Source: Halovulum marinum
GTDB taxonomy: Bacteria; Pseudomonadota; Alphaproteobacteria; Rhodobacterales; Rhodobacteraceae
Assembly: GCF_009697225.1 (NCBI RefSeq)
Contig: NZ_WIND01000003.1
Span: 186,001 to 250,000 of the forward strand
Reading direction: 5' to 3'
DNA length: 64,000 nt
Under the pieces are notes generated by a model. That model did no database searches, was not told where the DNA came from, and was given only the letters and a program-made list of their open reading frames with translations. Positions 16,815 through 26,613 of this stretch are shown one piece after another; the first letter of the stretch is position 1; each line of letters opens with the position of its first letter. Made by a program: the position numbers and the translations under genes.

Positions 16815-18598
16815 GGGCGCACCCCGTGCGGCACGGCCTGCGGGTCGGGCGTGGCCGGATCGTTCTGGGCGATGAAGTCGTCCGGCGCGCCGGGCACCGA
16901 ATAGTCGTAGGCCCAGCGGTAGACCGGCGGCAGCCGGTCGCCCCAGTTGCCGTGCCGCGGCGGCACATCGGGCGTCTGCCACTCGAGCGAGGTCGCGCGC
17001 CACGGGTTGTGACCGGCATCGCGGCCCCGGCGGATGCTCCAGCCCAGGTTGAACAGGAACAGCATCTGCGCCGCGCCGACCACCAGCGCCGCCACCGTGA
17101 TGAACGCGTTCAGCCCGTCGACCGGCGTGGTCAGGAACGATGCCTCGCCCAGCTCGTAATAGCGCCGCGGCACGCCGACCAGCCCGACGTAGTGCATCGG
17201 GAAGAAGATCGCGTAGGCGCCGATGAAGGTGACCCAGAAGTGGATCTGGCCCAGCGTCTCGTTCAGCATCCGCCCGGTGATCAGCGGATACCAGTGATAG
17301 ATCGCGCCGAAGATCACCATGATCGGCGCCACCCCCATCACCATGTGAAAGTGCGCGACCACGAACATCGTGTCCGACAGCGGCACGTCGACCACCACGT
17401 TGCCAAGAAACAGCCCGGTCAGCCCGCCGTTGACGAAGGTGACGATGAAGCCCAGCGCGAACAGCATCGGCAGCGTCAGGTGGATGTCGCCGCGCCACAG
17501 CGTCAGCACCCAGTTGTAGACCTTGATCGCGGTCGGCACGGCGATGATCAGCGTGGTCGTGGCGAAGAAGAAGCCGAACCACGGGTGCATGCCGCTGACG
17601 TACATGTGGTGCGCCCAGACGATGAAGCTGAGCCCGCCGATGATCACGATCGCCCAGACCATCATCCGGTAGCCGAAGATGTTCTTGCGCGCATGCACCG
17701 CGATCAGGTCCGAGACGATGCCGAAGGCGGGCAGCGCGACGATGTACACCTCGGGGTGGCCGAAGAACCAGAACAGGTGCTGGAAGGCGATCGGGGTGCC
17801 GCCGCCGTAGTTGAGCTGCTCGCCGAACTCGACCAGCGCGGGCATGAAGAAGCTGGTGCCCAGCAGCCGGTCGAACATCATCATCACGCAGGCCACGAAC
17901 AGTGCCGGGAACGCCAGCAGCGCCATCACCGTCGCGGTGAAGATGCCCCAGACGGTCAGCGGCAGCCGCATCATCGTCATGCCGCGGGTGCGCGCCTGCA
18001 GCACGGTAACGACGTAGTTCAGCCCGCCCATGGTGAAGCCGATGATGAACAGGATCAGCGACAGCAGCATCAGCAGGATGCCGGCCTGCGCCCCGCCCGG
18101 GGTGCCCGACATGATCGCCTGCGGCGGGTACAGCGTCCAGCCGGCGCCGGTCGGCCCGCCCGGCGCGAAGAAGCTGGACACCAGCACCAGCACCGCCGCC
18201 AGGTAGACCCAGTAGCTGAGCATGTTGACGAACGGGAACACCATGTCGCGCGCGCCGACCATCAGCGGGATCAGGTAGTTGCCGAAGCCGCCGAGGAAGA
18301 TCGCGGTCAGCAGGTAGATCACCATGATCATGCCGTGCATGGTGATGAACTGGTAGTACGCCTCGGGGGTGATGAAGTCGAAGGTGCCGGGAAAGCCGAG
18401 TTGCAGCCGCATCAGCCAGGACAGCACCAGCGCCACCAGCCCGATCGCCACCGCGGTTCCCGAATACTGGATGGCGATGTACTTCGCGTCCTGCGAGAAC
18501 ACCCATTTGCCCAGCCAGCTGTGGGCATGCGGCGGCATGACATCGGGGACCTCGAGCGGCGGAAGGTCGGCCTCGGCCTCGTGCGGGATATCTGCCAT
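16811..18598 (-). CDS. Cytochrome c oxidase subunit I
   Basis: A 595-residue catalytic subunit with 12 or more helices. The heme and CuB ligands are visible: the His of MHGMIMVIYLL, FFGHPEVYIVALPAFG (CuB His, K-channel Glu), the HH of VWAHHMYVSGMHPW, and HFHMVMG for the two heme ligands. It reduces O2 and pumps protons in the inner membrane. AGGAG 7 bases before the ATG at 18598 decides the start. The downstream subunit III-like gene overlaps by GTGA. Confidence 0.92.
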   Translation of the reverse strand: MADIPHEAEADLPPLEVPDVMPPHAHSWLGKWVFSQDAKYIAIQYSGTAVAIGLVALVLSWLMRLQLGFPGTFDFITPEAYYQFITMHGMIMVIYLLTAIFLGGFGNYLIPLMVGARDMVFPFVNMLSYWVYLAAVLVLVSSFFAPGGPTGAGWTLYPPQAIMSGTPGGAQAGILLMLLSLILFIIGFTMGGLNYVVTVLQARTRGMTMMRLPLTVWGIFTATVMALLAFPALFVACVMMMFDRLLGTSFFMPALVEFGEQLNYGGGTPIAFQHLFWFFGHPEVYIVALPAFGIVSDLIAVHARKNIFGYRMMVWAIVIIGGLSFIVWAHHMYVSGMHPWFGFFFATTTLIIAVPTAIKVYNWVLTLWRGDIHLTLPMLFALGFIVTFVNGGLTGLFLGNVVVDVPLSDTMFVVAHFHMVMGVAPIMVIFGAIYHWYPLITGRMLNETLGQIHFWVTFIGAYAIFFPMHYVGLVGVPRRYYELGEASFLTTPVDGLNAFITVAALVVGAAQMLFLFNLGWSIRRGRDAGHNPWRATSLEWQTPDVPPRHGNWGDRLPPVYRWAYDYSVPGAPDDFIAQNDPATPDPQAVPHGVRP

Positions 18599-18685
18599 TC
18601 TCACACTCCTGTTGCACAGACGCCGGCGACGGTCGGGCCGCCGGCCCTTTTGCGTGCGCCGCGCGCGGCGTCCCGGGCCCGGGGC

Positions 18686-19525
18686 TCAGGGCTCGGGGCG
18701 GTCGGCCACGCGTGTGGCCCGCGCCGGGTCGGGCACGGCGCCCGCATATTCCGCGAACGTGGGCTGACCCTGCAGCCACGCGTCGTATTCGTCCTGCTCC
18801 ACCACGCGCACGAAGCCGCGCATGAAGCTGTGCGAGATGCCGCAGTATTCGGCGCACAGCACCTCGAACTCGCCGGTCCGGATCGGCTCGAACCAGTAGT
18901 AGGTGACCATCCCCGGAACCATGTCCATCTTGGCGCGGAACTCGGGCACATAGAAATTGTGCAGCACGTCGATCGAGCGCAGCAGCACCTTCACCGGCTG
19001 GTTCAGGTTCAGATAGAGATCGCCCTCGACGATGACGTCGTCCGCGCCGAACCGGTCGTGCGGGTTGACGCCGAGAGGGTTGTCGGCCGAGACGTATTCC
19101 GGGTCCGAGGTGCCGAGCTGGCCGTCCTCGCCGGGCAGCCGGTAGCTCCAGTACCACTGCTGGGCGAAGACCTCGACCTCGACCGCGTCGTCGGGCACGG
19201 TGATGAACTGCTTCCACACGAACAGCCCCGGCACCAGCATCGCCGCCACGCCGATCCCGGTGGCGACGGAAAGCCAGATCTCGAGCCGCCGGTTCTCGGG
19301 GTTGAACTCGGCCTTCCGGCCCTCGCGGTGACGGAAGCGGAACACGCAGTAGGCCATGAACAGCACCACCGCAGCGAACACCAGACCGGTGATCCAGAAG
19401 GTGATGACCAGTGTGTTGTCGATGTAGTCCCAGTCCGACGCGATCGGCGTCCACCACCACGGGCTGACAAGGTGGAACGCCACCGAAGCGACGACAATCA
19501 GGACCAGGACGAGCGCCATACGCAT
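18686..19525 (-). CDS. Cytochrome c oxidase subunit II
   Basis: A 279-residue subunit II and first gene of the operon. Two N-terminal membrane helices plus a leading hydrophobic segment are followed by a periplasmic cupredoxin domain. The CuA site is complete (VLHNFYVPEFRAKMDMVPG for the first His, then CAEYCGISHSFM). EVFAQQWYWSYRLPGEDGQLG carries the aromatic electron-entry residues. Unlike the second operon's subunit II, it has no cytochrome c domain, so it takes electrons from a separate cytochrome c. Confidence 0.92.
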   Translation of the reverse strand: MRMALVLVLIVVASVAFHLVSPWWWTPIASDWDYIDNTLVITFWITGLVFAAVVLFMAYCVFRFRHREGRKAEFNPENRRLEIWLSVATGIGVAAMLVPGLFVWKQFITVPDDAVEVEVFAQQWYWSYRLPGEDGQLGTSDPEYVSADNPLGVNPHDRFGADDVIVEGDLYLNLNQPVKVLLRSIDVLHNFYVPEFRAKMDMVPGMVTYYWFEPIRTGEFEVLCAEYCGISHSFMRGFVRVVEQDEYDAWLQGQPTFAEYAGAVPDPARATRVADRPEP

Positions 19526-19594
19526 GTCAGAACCACCCCGAACTCACGACCGTTTGCAGAAACGCAGCAGCTGCGGGCAGGATACGTTCGGACA

Positions 19595-19623
19595 AAGTAA
19601 TTGAAAAATGGGCAAGAAATCAA
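19595..19623 (-). promoter_or_regulatory. Candidate promoter of the first cox operon
   Basis: On the minus strand TTGATT (19618-19623), a 17-base spacer and TTACTT (19595-19600) form a plausible sigma-70 promoter in a locally AT-rich patch about 70 bases before the subunit II start. No FNR box (TTGAT-N4-ATCAA) is present. Confidence 0.4.
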
Positions 19624-20081
19624 GTGTCCTTACCGGGCCGTAAAGCTGTATCGGAATGTCACGCCCGGCGACCCGGCGCGGCCAGCAAGTAGTCGCCCCG
19701 GAATTCGGGCAATGATCGCAAGACGTTGAACCGCCCGATTTCTTTGCGAAAGGACGTCCGGTCGCTCGCGCTCGGGGCGAGTGCCTGACCGCGTGGTGCC
19801 GGACCAGTATCTGCCTTGTCGCGCCCGTTCCCGGGTCCCGCGACCACCGCGCCGCGCGGCCGGGCGGCGCACGTCCCTGCCGCCGGCATCCCCGGCGCAA
19901 GCGGTGCCGCCGTTGTCGCGGCGACAGGCGGCAGCCTTGAAGGGATCGGCGTCCTGCGGCGCGGCTCCGGATGCGGCGGCAGCGGTCCAGATCGGCCTTG
20001 TCTCGCGCGATCCGCTGAGGAAGGATGCGGCACACCGGGAAACGAGGCACTGCGCGCCGCCCGGGCGGCGAAGGGGCACAG
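19624..20081. other. Intergenic stretch without recognised gene
   Basis: Between the divergent cox operon and the dehydratase gene. Open frames on both strands here have GC-shadow composition (Arg/Pro/Gly/Ala-rich) and no recognisable domain. I see no repeats or RNA gene. It may contain the dehydratase promoter, but none stands out. Confidence 0.4.
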
Positions 20082-21806
20082 ATGACCAGCGATGACGGCG
20101 AGACGGGGCTGCGGCGCGGCCTGACCAACTACGGCGACCGCGAGTTCAGCGCCTATCTGCGCCGCTCGTTCGCCAGCTCGATGGGCTACGGCTCGGAAAT
20201 GCTGGACAAGCCGATCGTCGGCATCTGCCATTCGGCCAGCGGTTTCAACAACTGCCACCGGCATTTTCCCGAGCTGATCGAGGCGGTGAAGCGCGGCGTG
20301 CTGGCGGCCGGTGCGCTGCCGATCGAGTTCCCGACGATCTCGCTGGGCGAGGTGTTCCTGAGCCCGACCAGCCTGAAATACCGCAACCTGATGTCGATGG
20401 ACGTCGAGGAGATGGCCCGCGCCCAGCCGATCGACGCGCTGGTGCTGCTGGGCGGCTGCGACAAGACGGTGCCGGCGCAGCTGATGGGCGCGGCCTCGGC
20501 CGACATCCCGGCGATCCAGCTGGTGGCGGGGCCGATGTCCACCGGCCGGCACCGGGGCGAGCGGCTGGGCGCATGCACCGACTGCCGGCGGTTCTGGGCG
20601 AAGTTCCGCGCCGGGCAGATCGACGCCGAGGAGATCGGCGCGGTCGAGCAGCGGCTGGCCTCGACCGCCGGCACCTGCGCGGTCATGGGAACCGCCTCGA
20701 CCATGGCGGCGCTGGCCGAGACGCTGGGGATGATGCCCGCCGGCGCTGCGGCGATTCCGGCGGTCGACTCCGACCGGCTGCGCATGGCCGAGCAGACCGG
20801 GCGGATCGCGGTCGGGCTGATCGGCGCTGCCGACCGCCGCCCCAGCCGGATCATGACCCCCGAGGCGGTCGAGAACGCGCTGCGCGTGCTGCTGGCGCTG
20901 GGCGGGTCGACCAACGCGATCATCCACCTGACCGCGATCGCCGGGCGGCTGGACATCCCGGTCGATCTGGCGCGGCTGAACGCGCTGTCCGACAGCACGC
21001 CGGTACTGGTCGACCTGAAGCCGACCGGCGCCGGCTACATGGAGGACCTGCACGCCGCCGGCGGCATGCCGGCGATCCTGCGCGAGCTGCGGCACCTGCT
21101 GCACCTCGACTGCCTGACCGTCACCGGCGAGACGCTGGGCGACCGGATCGCGGCCGCCGACCCCTGGGTGGACCGCGCCTTCATCCGGCCGTTCGCCGAA
21201 CCGGTGCGCGAGACCGGCGGGCTGGTCGCGCTGTTCGGCAACATCGCGCCGCGCGGCGCGATCCTGAAGCGCTCGGCCGCCGATCCGGCGCTGTTCGAGC
21301 GCGAGGGCCGGGCGGTGGTGTTCACCTCGCTCGAGGATCTGGCGGCGCGGATCGACGATCCGGACCTGGACGTGACGGAAGAGGATTTCCTGATCCTGCA
21401 GAACGCCGGCCCGACCAGCGCCGCCGCCATGCCCGAGGCCGGCTATCTGCCGATCCCGGCGAAGCTGGCGCGCGCCGGGGTCCGGGACATGATCCGGATC
21501 TCGGACGCGCGGATGAGCGGCACCGCCTACGGCACCATCGTGCTGCACGTGGCGCCGGACGCGGCCTCGGGCGGGCCGTTCGGGCTGGTGCGCGACGGCG
21601 ACCGGATCCGGCTGAGCGTCGAGGACCGGAAGCTCGAGCTGCTGGTCGACGCGGCCGAGCTGGCGCGCCGCGCGGCCGCGCCGGCATCCGGCCCGGGGGC
21701 CGGGGCCGCGGCGACGCCGGCTCGCGGCTATTCGCGGCTCTACCAGGAGCAGATCCTGCAGGCCGACGAGGGCTGCGATTTCGGTTTCCTGAAGGGTACC
21801 GGCTGA
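20082..21806 (+). CDS. IlvD/Edd family dehydratase, sugar-acid type
   Basis: A 574-residue [Fe-S] dehydratase of the dihydroxy-acid/6-phosphogluconate dehydratase family. Cluster and active-site motifs are CHSASGFNNCH, LLGGCDKTVPAQLMGAAS, GACTDCRRFWAKF, GTCAVMGTASTMAALAE and LGGSTNAIIHLTAIAGR. The ACTDCRRFWAKF pattern resembles L-arabonate/D-xylonate-type dehydratases more than the isoleucine-pathway IlvD. AAGGGG precedes the ATG. It stands alone between two respiratory operons, so context does not help choose the substrate. Confidence 0.8.
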   Translation: MTSDDGETGLRRGLTNYGDREFSAYLRRSFASSMGYGSEMLDKPIVGICHSASGFNNCHRHFPELIEAVKRGVLAAGALPIEFPTISLGEVFLSPTSLKYRNLMSMDVEEMARAQPIDALVLLGGCDKTVPAQLMGAASADIPAIQLVAGPMSTGRHRGERLGACTDCRRFWAKFRAGQIDAEEIGAVEQRLASTAGTCAVMGTASTMAALAETLGMMPAGAAAIPAVDSDRLRMAEQTGRIAVGLIGAADRRPSRIMTPEAVENALRVLLALGGSTNAIIHLTAIAGRLDIPVDLARLNALSDSTPVLVDLKPTGAGYMEDLHAAGGMPAILRELRHLLHLDCLTVTGETLGDRIAAADPWVDRAFIRPFAEPVRETGGLVALFGNIAPRGAILKRSAADPALFEREGRAVVFTSLEDLAARIDDPDLDVTEEDFLILQNAGPTSAAAMPEAGYLPIPAKLARAGVRDMIRISDARMSGTAYGTIVLHVAPDAASGGPFGLVRDGDRIRLSVEDRKLELLVDAAELARRAAAPASGPGAGAAATPARGYSRLYQEQILQADEGCDFGFLKGTG

Positions 21807-22074
21807 GCCCGCCGCACGGCGAATAGCCGGGCCGGGTGCCGGGCGCGATACCCGCCTGTGCGGCGGCCGCGGCCGGGAGGCACAACAGGTCCGCGCGCGC
21901 CGCGATCCCGGACGCGCCCTGCCCGGCGGCGGCTGCGCGTGGCGCGCATTCAGGACCGCGTTACCGTGCACCACATTGTTCGCCCGGCGCGGGCGACGCC
22001 CCGCGCCGGGCGGTCCGGAACCATCGGCCACGGTGTGCGTTGGACCCGGGGACGCAGGGCAACTGGAAGCCGGA

Positions 22075-22665
22075 ATGGTGGCGACGACGGAGCGCAGTCT
22101 GGAAAGCCTCGGAGCCGTCGCGAACCGGATCCGCGAAGCCGCCCGGGACGACAAGGTCTCGGTCGGCGAGTTGCTGGAGGCGCTCGGCCCGCGCAGCTTC
22201 GTGCCGCTGCTGCTGGTGCCGGCGCTGATCGCCGCCACGCCGCTGTCGGGCATCCCCGGCGTGTCCATCGTCGCCGGGCTGCTGATCGCGCTGATCTCGT
22301 TCGAGATGCTGATGAGCTATGACGAGGCCTATGTGCCACGCCGGCTGAAGCGCAGTTCGATCGACGCCGACGCGCTGCGGCGCGCGCTGGCAAAGGCGCA
22401 GCCGGTGATCGCCTGGTTCGACCGCCACACCCACAGCCGCCTGTCGTGGATGTTCCATCGACCGATGGTCTACCTGCCCAAGGTGATCTGCCTGCTGTCC
22501 GGTCTGGCGATGCCGTTCCTCGAGTTCATCCCCTTCACCTCGTCGATCCTGGCGACCGGCGTCTCGCTGCTGGCGATCGCGCTGCTGACTCGCGACGGGC
22601 TGTTCTTGCTGCTGGCGATCGTTCCCTATGGCGGTGCGCTGTTCGTCGCGCTGAGACTCGCCTGA
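22075..22665 (+). CDS. ExoD-like exopolysaccharide synthesis protein
   Basis: A 196-residue inner-membrane protein of the ExoD family: an N-terminal cytoplasmic segment (VSVGELLEALGPRSFVPLLLVPALIAATPLSGIPGVSIVAGLLIALISFEML) and then C-terminal helices LPKVICLLSGLAMPFLEFIPF and LLLAIVPYGGALFVALRLA. ExoD is named from rhizobial exopolysaccharide mutants and its chemistry is unknown. The start at 22075 has GGAAG upstream. Its stop overlaps the next ATG (TGATG), so it is translationally coupled to the subunit II gene of the second oxidase. Confidence 0.8.
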   Translation: MVATTERSLESLGAVANRIREAARDDKVSVGELLEALGPRSFVPLLLVPALIAATPLSGIPGVSIVAGLLIALISFEMLMSYDEAYVPRRLKRSSIDADALRRALAKAQPVIAWFDRHTHSRLSWMFHRPMVYLPKVICLLSGLAMPFLEFIPFTSSILATGVSLLAIALLTRDGLFLLLAIVPYGGALFVALRLA

Positions 22666-23642
22666 TGCGGGCCGGCCTCGCCTGCCTTGCGCTCGTGCCC
22701 GCGCTGGCCGCGTGCGAGGGGCGCCAGTCGGTGCTGGATCCCGCCGGGCGCGATGCCGCGGTCATGGCCGAGCTGTTCTGGTGGATGCTGGGCGGCGCGG
22801 TGATCCTGTGGCTGCTGGTCAACGGGCTGATGGTCTATGTCAGCCGGCTCAATCGCGACGCCCTGTCGGTGCGCGCCGCCACCCTGCTGGTGGTCGGCGG
22901 CGGCATCGTGTTCCCGACGGTGCTGCTGGCCGTGCTGCTGTCCTACGGTCTGTCGGAAATGCCCCGGCAGCTGGCGCCGGGCACCGGGCTCAGCGTCCGC
23001 GTCACCGGCGAGTTGTGGTGGTGGCGGATGGAGTACCTCCCCGAGGGTGCCGAGACGCCGGTGATCAGCGCCAACGAGCTGCGCCTGCCCGCCGGAAGCC
23101 GCAGCGAGCTGCGGCTGGGGGCGAACGAGGTGATCCACTCGTTCTGGGTGCCGGCGCTGGGCGGCAAGACCGACATGATCCCGGGCCGCGAGACGCGGAT
23201 GTCGCTGGAGCCGCTGGAGCCGGGCGAGTACCGCGGGCAATGCGCCGAGTTCTGCGGCGACAGCCACGCGCTGATGGCCTTCGGCGCCGTGGTCATGGAA
23301 CCCGAGGCCTTCCGCGAGTGGCTGGAGCACGAGGCGACCGACGCCGCGCCGCCCGCCACCGAAGCCGCGCGCGCCGGCCGCGCGGTGTTCCTGGCCGAAG
23401 GCTGCGGCTCGTGCCACACGGTGCGCGGCACGCCGGCGGACGGCACGATCGGGCCTGACCTGACGCACCTTGCCGGCCGCACCACGCTGGCGGCGGGGGT
23501 CCTGCCGATGACCGCCGATGCGCTGAAGCGCTGGATCGCCGACCCGCGGGCGATCAAGCCCGGCGCGCGGATGCCCGGCTTCGACCACCTGGGCGACGCC
23601 CGGCTGGACCTGCTGGCCGCCTACCTGGAGGGCCTCGAATGA
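22665..23642 (+). CDS. caa3-type cytochrome oxidase subunit II with fused cytochrome c
   Basis: A 325-residue lipoprotein. The signal ends in the lipobox LAAC, two membrane helices follow (FWWMLGGAVILWLLVNGLMVYV and AATLLVVGGGIVFPTVLLAVLL), then a cupredoxin domain with the CuA site GQCAEFCGDSHALM and a C-terminal cytochrome c domain (CGSCH, distal Met in GARMPGF). This is the caa3 arrangement with a tethered cytochrome c. It is coupled by TGATG to exoD upstream and by ATGA to the subunit I gene downstream. Confidence 0.9.
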   Translation: MRAGLACLALVPALAACEGRQSVLDPAGRDAAVMAELFWWMLGGAVILWLLVNGLMVYVSRLNRDALSVRAATLLVVGGGIVFPTVLLAVLLSYGLSEMPRQLAPGTGLSVRVTGELWWWRMEYLPEGAETPVISANELRLPAGSRSELRLGANEVIHSFWVPALGGKTDMIPGRETRMSLEPLEPGEYRGQCAEFCGDSHALMAFGAVVMEPEAFREWLEHEATDAAPPATEAARAGRAVFLAEGCGSCHTVRGTPADGTIGPDLTHLAGRTTLAAGVLPMTADALKRWIADPRAIKPGARMPGFDHLGDARLDLLAAYLEGLE

Positions 23643-26245
23643 CCGATCATTCCCGCGACGCGGGCCTGGCGCGCCGGCTGCCCGAGGCGGTCACCCAGCC
23701 CGAGCCCGTGGGCCCGTTCCCGCCGACCGACGAAATGCTAGCCGTGCCGGTCGACCCGGCGCTGTCGCGGGAACAGGCGGACCGGCTGAAGCAGGCCTGG
23801 CACACGCCGCAGGGCTGGCGCTATCTGTCGGCGGTGAACAACACCGAGGTCGGCGTGTGGTATTCGATGACCGCCTTCGGCTTCATGCTGGCGGCGGGGG
23901 TGCTGGCGCTGCTGATGCGAGTCCAGCTGGCGGTGCCGGAAAACGACTTCCTGTCGGCCGAGCGGTTCAACCAGTTCTTCACCATGCACGGCTCGGCGAT
24001 GATGTTCCTGTTCGCCGTGCCGATGTTCGAGGCGATCTCGATCCTGCTGCTGCCCGCCCTTCTGGGCGCACGCGACATGCCGTTCCCGCGGCTGTCGGCC
24101 TATGGCTACTGGTGCTTCCTGATCGGCGGCTTCTTCGTGCTGGGCTCGGTGCTGTTCGGCGTCGCGCCCGAAGGCGGCTGGTTCATGTACCCGCCGCTGT
24201 CGACCGAGGCCGAGGGTCTCGGGCCGGACATCTGGCTGCTGGGGCTGTCGTTCATCGAGGTCGCCTCGATCGCCGCCGCGGTGGAGCTGATCGTCGGCAC
24301 CGTGAAGTGCCGGCCGCCGGGGATGCGGATCAACCTGATGCCGCTCTATGCCTGGTACGTGCTGGTGGTGGGCGGGATGATCCTGTTCGCGTTCCCGCCG
24401 CTGATCGCGGGCGACTTCCTGTTCGAGCTGCAGCGCTCGTTCGACTGGCCGTTCTTCGACCCCGAGCGCGGCGGCGACCCGCTGCTTTGGCAGCACCTGT
24501 TCTGGATCTTCGGCCACCCCGAGGTCTACATCATCTTCCTGCCGTCGATCGCGGTGGCGGCGATGATCGTGCCGACCGCCGCGCGGCGGCCGATCATGGG
24601 GTATTCGTGGATCGTGCTGTCGGCGGTGGGCACCGGCTTTCTGAGCTTCGGGCTGTGGGTGCACCACATGTTCACCACCGGGCTGCCGATGCTGTCGCTG
24701 GGCTTCTTCTCGGCTGCCTCCGAGGCGGTGGTGATCCCGACCGGGGTGCAGCTGTTCGCGTTCGTGGCGACGCTGATCGTCGGCCGGGTGAAGATCATCC
24801 TGCCGATGCTGTGGATCGCCGGCGCGCTGGCGGTCTTCACCGCCGGCGGGCTGACCGGGGTGATGCTGGCGCTGGCGCCGTTCAACTGGCAGGTCCACGA
24901 CACCTACTTCATCGTCGCGCACCTGCACTACACCCTGTTCGGCGGCATGGTGTTCCCGATCATCGGCGGCGTCTACTACTTCTACCCGTCGATCAGGAAG
25001 AAGAAGCTGTCCGAGCGGCTGGGGCGCTGGTCGTTCTGGCTGACCTTCACCGGCTTCAACATCACCTTCCTGCCGATGCACCTGACCGGGCTGAAGGGCA
25101 TGCCGCGGCGGGTCTTCACCTATCCGGGAGACATCGGCTGGGACTGGCTGAACCTGGTCTCGACGCTGGGCGCCTTCGTGGTCGCCGCCGGCATCCTGGT
25201 GTTCGCCTGGGATCTGGTACGCCCGAAAGGCCACCAGCCGCTGGCCGCGCGCAACCCCTGGAACGGCGGCACGCTGGAATGGTCGCACGACGTGCCGGCG
25301 CAGGCCTGGGGCGTGCGCTCGGTGCCGTATGTGCGCTCGCGCTATCCGCTGTGGGACGATCCGGGTTTCCTCGAGCGGCTCGACGCCGGGCGGTTCTACA
25401 TCCCCGACGCGCCCGAGGGCCTGCGCGAGACGATCGTCACCTCGGCGATCGACGCGCGGCCGCAACATGTGGCGCGGATCACCGGGCCGAGCTGGAGCCC
25501 GATGGTGGCGGCGGTGTTCACCGGCGGCGCGTTCATCTTCCCGACGTTCAAATGGTACCTGGCGGCCGGGATCTCCGGCGCGTTCGCCGTTGCGACGGTG
25601 ATCTACTGGCTGTGGACCGCGACCGCACGGGTGCCCGAGGCGCCGACCAAGGACGCCGGGCTGGGCCTGCGGCTGCCAACCTACGTCTCGGGCCCGAAGG
25701 CGCCGGGGTGGTGGGCGGTGTTCATCACCATGCTCGGCGACGCGACGGCCTTCGCCAGCCTGGTGTTCGGCGTGTTCTTCTACTGGACAGCACGCCCGGA
25801 TTTTCCGCCGGCCGGGGCCGAGCATGCCGACCTGCGCGCGGTCGCCGCCGCCGCCGCCGCGCTGACGCTTGCCTGGGCGACGACGCTGGGCGCGCGCGAA
25901 CTGAACCGCCGGACGCTGCGCCGCGCGGCGCGCATCCTGCTGGGCGCCGGCGCGGCGCTGGCGGCGGCAGGCATCGCGGCGCTGATCCTGGCGGTGCGGC
26001 TGCCGGAGATGGACCCGACATCCCACGTCTACCCGGCGATCATGTGGGCGCTCGTGGTCTGGACCGTCGCGCACATCGGCGCCGGGCTGATCATGCAGCT
26101 TTACTGCCTGGCCGGCAGCTTCGCCGGCAGGCTCACCCCCCGTCACGACGCGGACCTGTGGAACACGACGCTGTTCTGGCACTTCCTCGTCGTCACCTGC
26201 CTGGTGACCGCCGCGGTCGTCGGCCTGCTGCCGAGGGCGCTGTGA
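23639..26245 (+). CDS. Cytochrome oxidase subunit I-III fusion
   Basis: An 868-residue fusion. Residues of about 60 to 600 are subunit I (MHGSAMMFLFAVPMFE, FWIFGHPEVYIIFLPSIAV, LWVHHMFTTGLP, HDTYFIVAHLHYTLFGG). After a linker (about 600 to 660), the C-terminal part is subunit III-like (GWWAVFITMLGDATAFASLVFGVFFYWT to LWNTTLFWHFLVVTCLVTAAVVGLLP). Fused COX1-3 proteins occur in alphaproteobacterial caa3-like operons. ATGA couples it to subunit II. All heme a, a3 and CuB His ligands can be found. Confidence 0.9.
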   Translation: MTDHSRDAGLARRLPEAVTQPEPVGPFPPTDEMLAVPVDPALSREQADRLKQAWHTPQGWRYLSAVNNTEVGVWYSMTAFGFMLAAGVLALLMRVQLAVPENDFLSAERFNQFFTMHGSAMMFLFAVPMFEAISILLLPALLGARDMPFPRLSAYGYWCFLIGGFFVLGSVLFGVAPEGGWFMYPPLSTEAEGLGPDIWLLGLSFIEVASIAAAVELIVGTVKCRPPGMRINLMPLYAWYVLVVGGMILFAFPPLIAGDFLFELQRSFDWPFFDPERGGDPLLWQHLFWIFGHPEVYIIFLPSIAVAAMIVPTAARRPIMGYSWIVLSAVGTGFLSFGLWVHHMFTTGLPMLSLGFFSAASEAVVIPTGVQLFAFVATLIVGRVKIILPMLWIAGALAVFTAGGLTGVMLALAPFNWQVHDTYFIVAHLHYTLFGGMVFPIIGGVYYFYPSIRKKKLSERLGRWSFWLTFTGFNITFLPMHLTGLKGMPRRVFTYPGDIGWDWLNLVSTLGAFVVAAGILVFAWDLVRPKGHQPLAARNPWNGGTLEWSHDVPAQAWGVRSVPYVRSRYPLWDDPGFLERLDAGRFYIPDAPEGLRETIVTSAIDARPQHVARITGPSWSPMVAAVFTGGAFIFPTFKWYLAAGISGAFAVATVIYWLWTATARVPEAPTKDAGLGLRLPTYVSGPKAPGWWAVFITMLGDATAFASLVFGVFFYWTARPDFPPAGAEHADLRAVAAAAAALTLAWATTLGARELNRRTLRRAARILLGAGAALAAAGIAALILAVRLPEMDPTSHVYPAIMWALVVWTVAHIGAGLIMQLYCLAGSFAGRLTPRHDADLWNTTLFWHFLVVTCLVTAAVVGLLPRAL

Positions 26246-26613
26246 TGTTCTGGCGGCAACCGAGAGACCGAAGCCTGTGGCACATGATCCTCGCGCCGAC
26301 GATCTGGGCGCTGCACTTCGTGCTGGTCTACGGCGTCACCGCGGTGCTGTGCGCGAAGTGGGACGCGGCGGATCTGGCCCGGCTGACGATCTTTGCCTCG
26401 ACCGCGGTGGCGCTGACGCTGATCGTCGCCGTCGGCCGGGGGGCCTGGCGGCAGTGGGACTACCTGGACGGCTGGGACGACATCCACGATCGGCCGACCG
26501 ACAACCACCGCCGCCGCTTCCTCGGCCACGTCGGCTTCCTGCTGTCGCTGGTTTCGACGATAGGCGTGATCTACGTCACGCTGCCGGCGGTGTTCGTGGA
26601 GACCTGCCGATGA
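26245..26613 (+). CDS. Small membrane protein of the caa3 operon
   Basis: A 122-residue protein with three predicted membrane segments (MILAPTIWALHFVLVYGVTAVLC, LTIFASTAVALTLIVAVG and FLGHVGFLLSLVSTIGVIYVTLPAVF) and a conserved-looking loop YLDGWDDIHDRPTDNHRRRFL. I do not recognise a named family; similar short proteins sit between the oxidase and ctaG genes in related operons. The ATG overlaps the subunit I-III stop and the stop overlaps ctaG by ATGA, so it belongs firmly to the operon; a subunit IV or assembly role is likely. Confidence 0.75.
   Translation: MFWRQPRDRSLWHMILAPTIWALHFVLVYGVTAVLCAKWDAADLARLTIFASTAVALTLIVAVGRGAWRQWDYLDGWDDIHDRPTDNHRRRFLGHVGFLLSLVSTIGVIYVTLPAVFVETCR

Noticed and set aside
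16826-19600. A 924-codon open frame antisense to the first cox operon
   Set aside because: Its protein is His/Asp/Arg/Gln-rich, with no domain. It is the mirror of high-GC third-position bias in the real subunit I and II genes.
19601-19623. TTGA...TCAA arrangement suggesting an FNR box before the cox operon
   Set aside because: The half sites are 15 bases apart instead of the TTGAT-N4-ATCAA spacing; read as promoter elements instead.
19816-20085. An 89-codon plus-strand frame upstream of the dehydratase
   Set aside because: No family resemblance and no ribosome binding site. The Ala/Gly-rich stretch is what this GC content produces by chance.
23738-26182. An 814-codon open frame antisense to the subunit I-III fusion
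   Set aside because: Shadow composition (RRxHDR runs) and fully covered by a gene with clear oxidase motifs.
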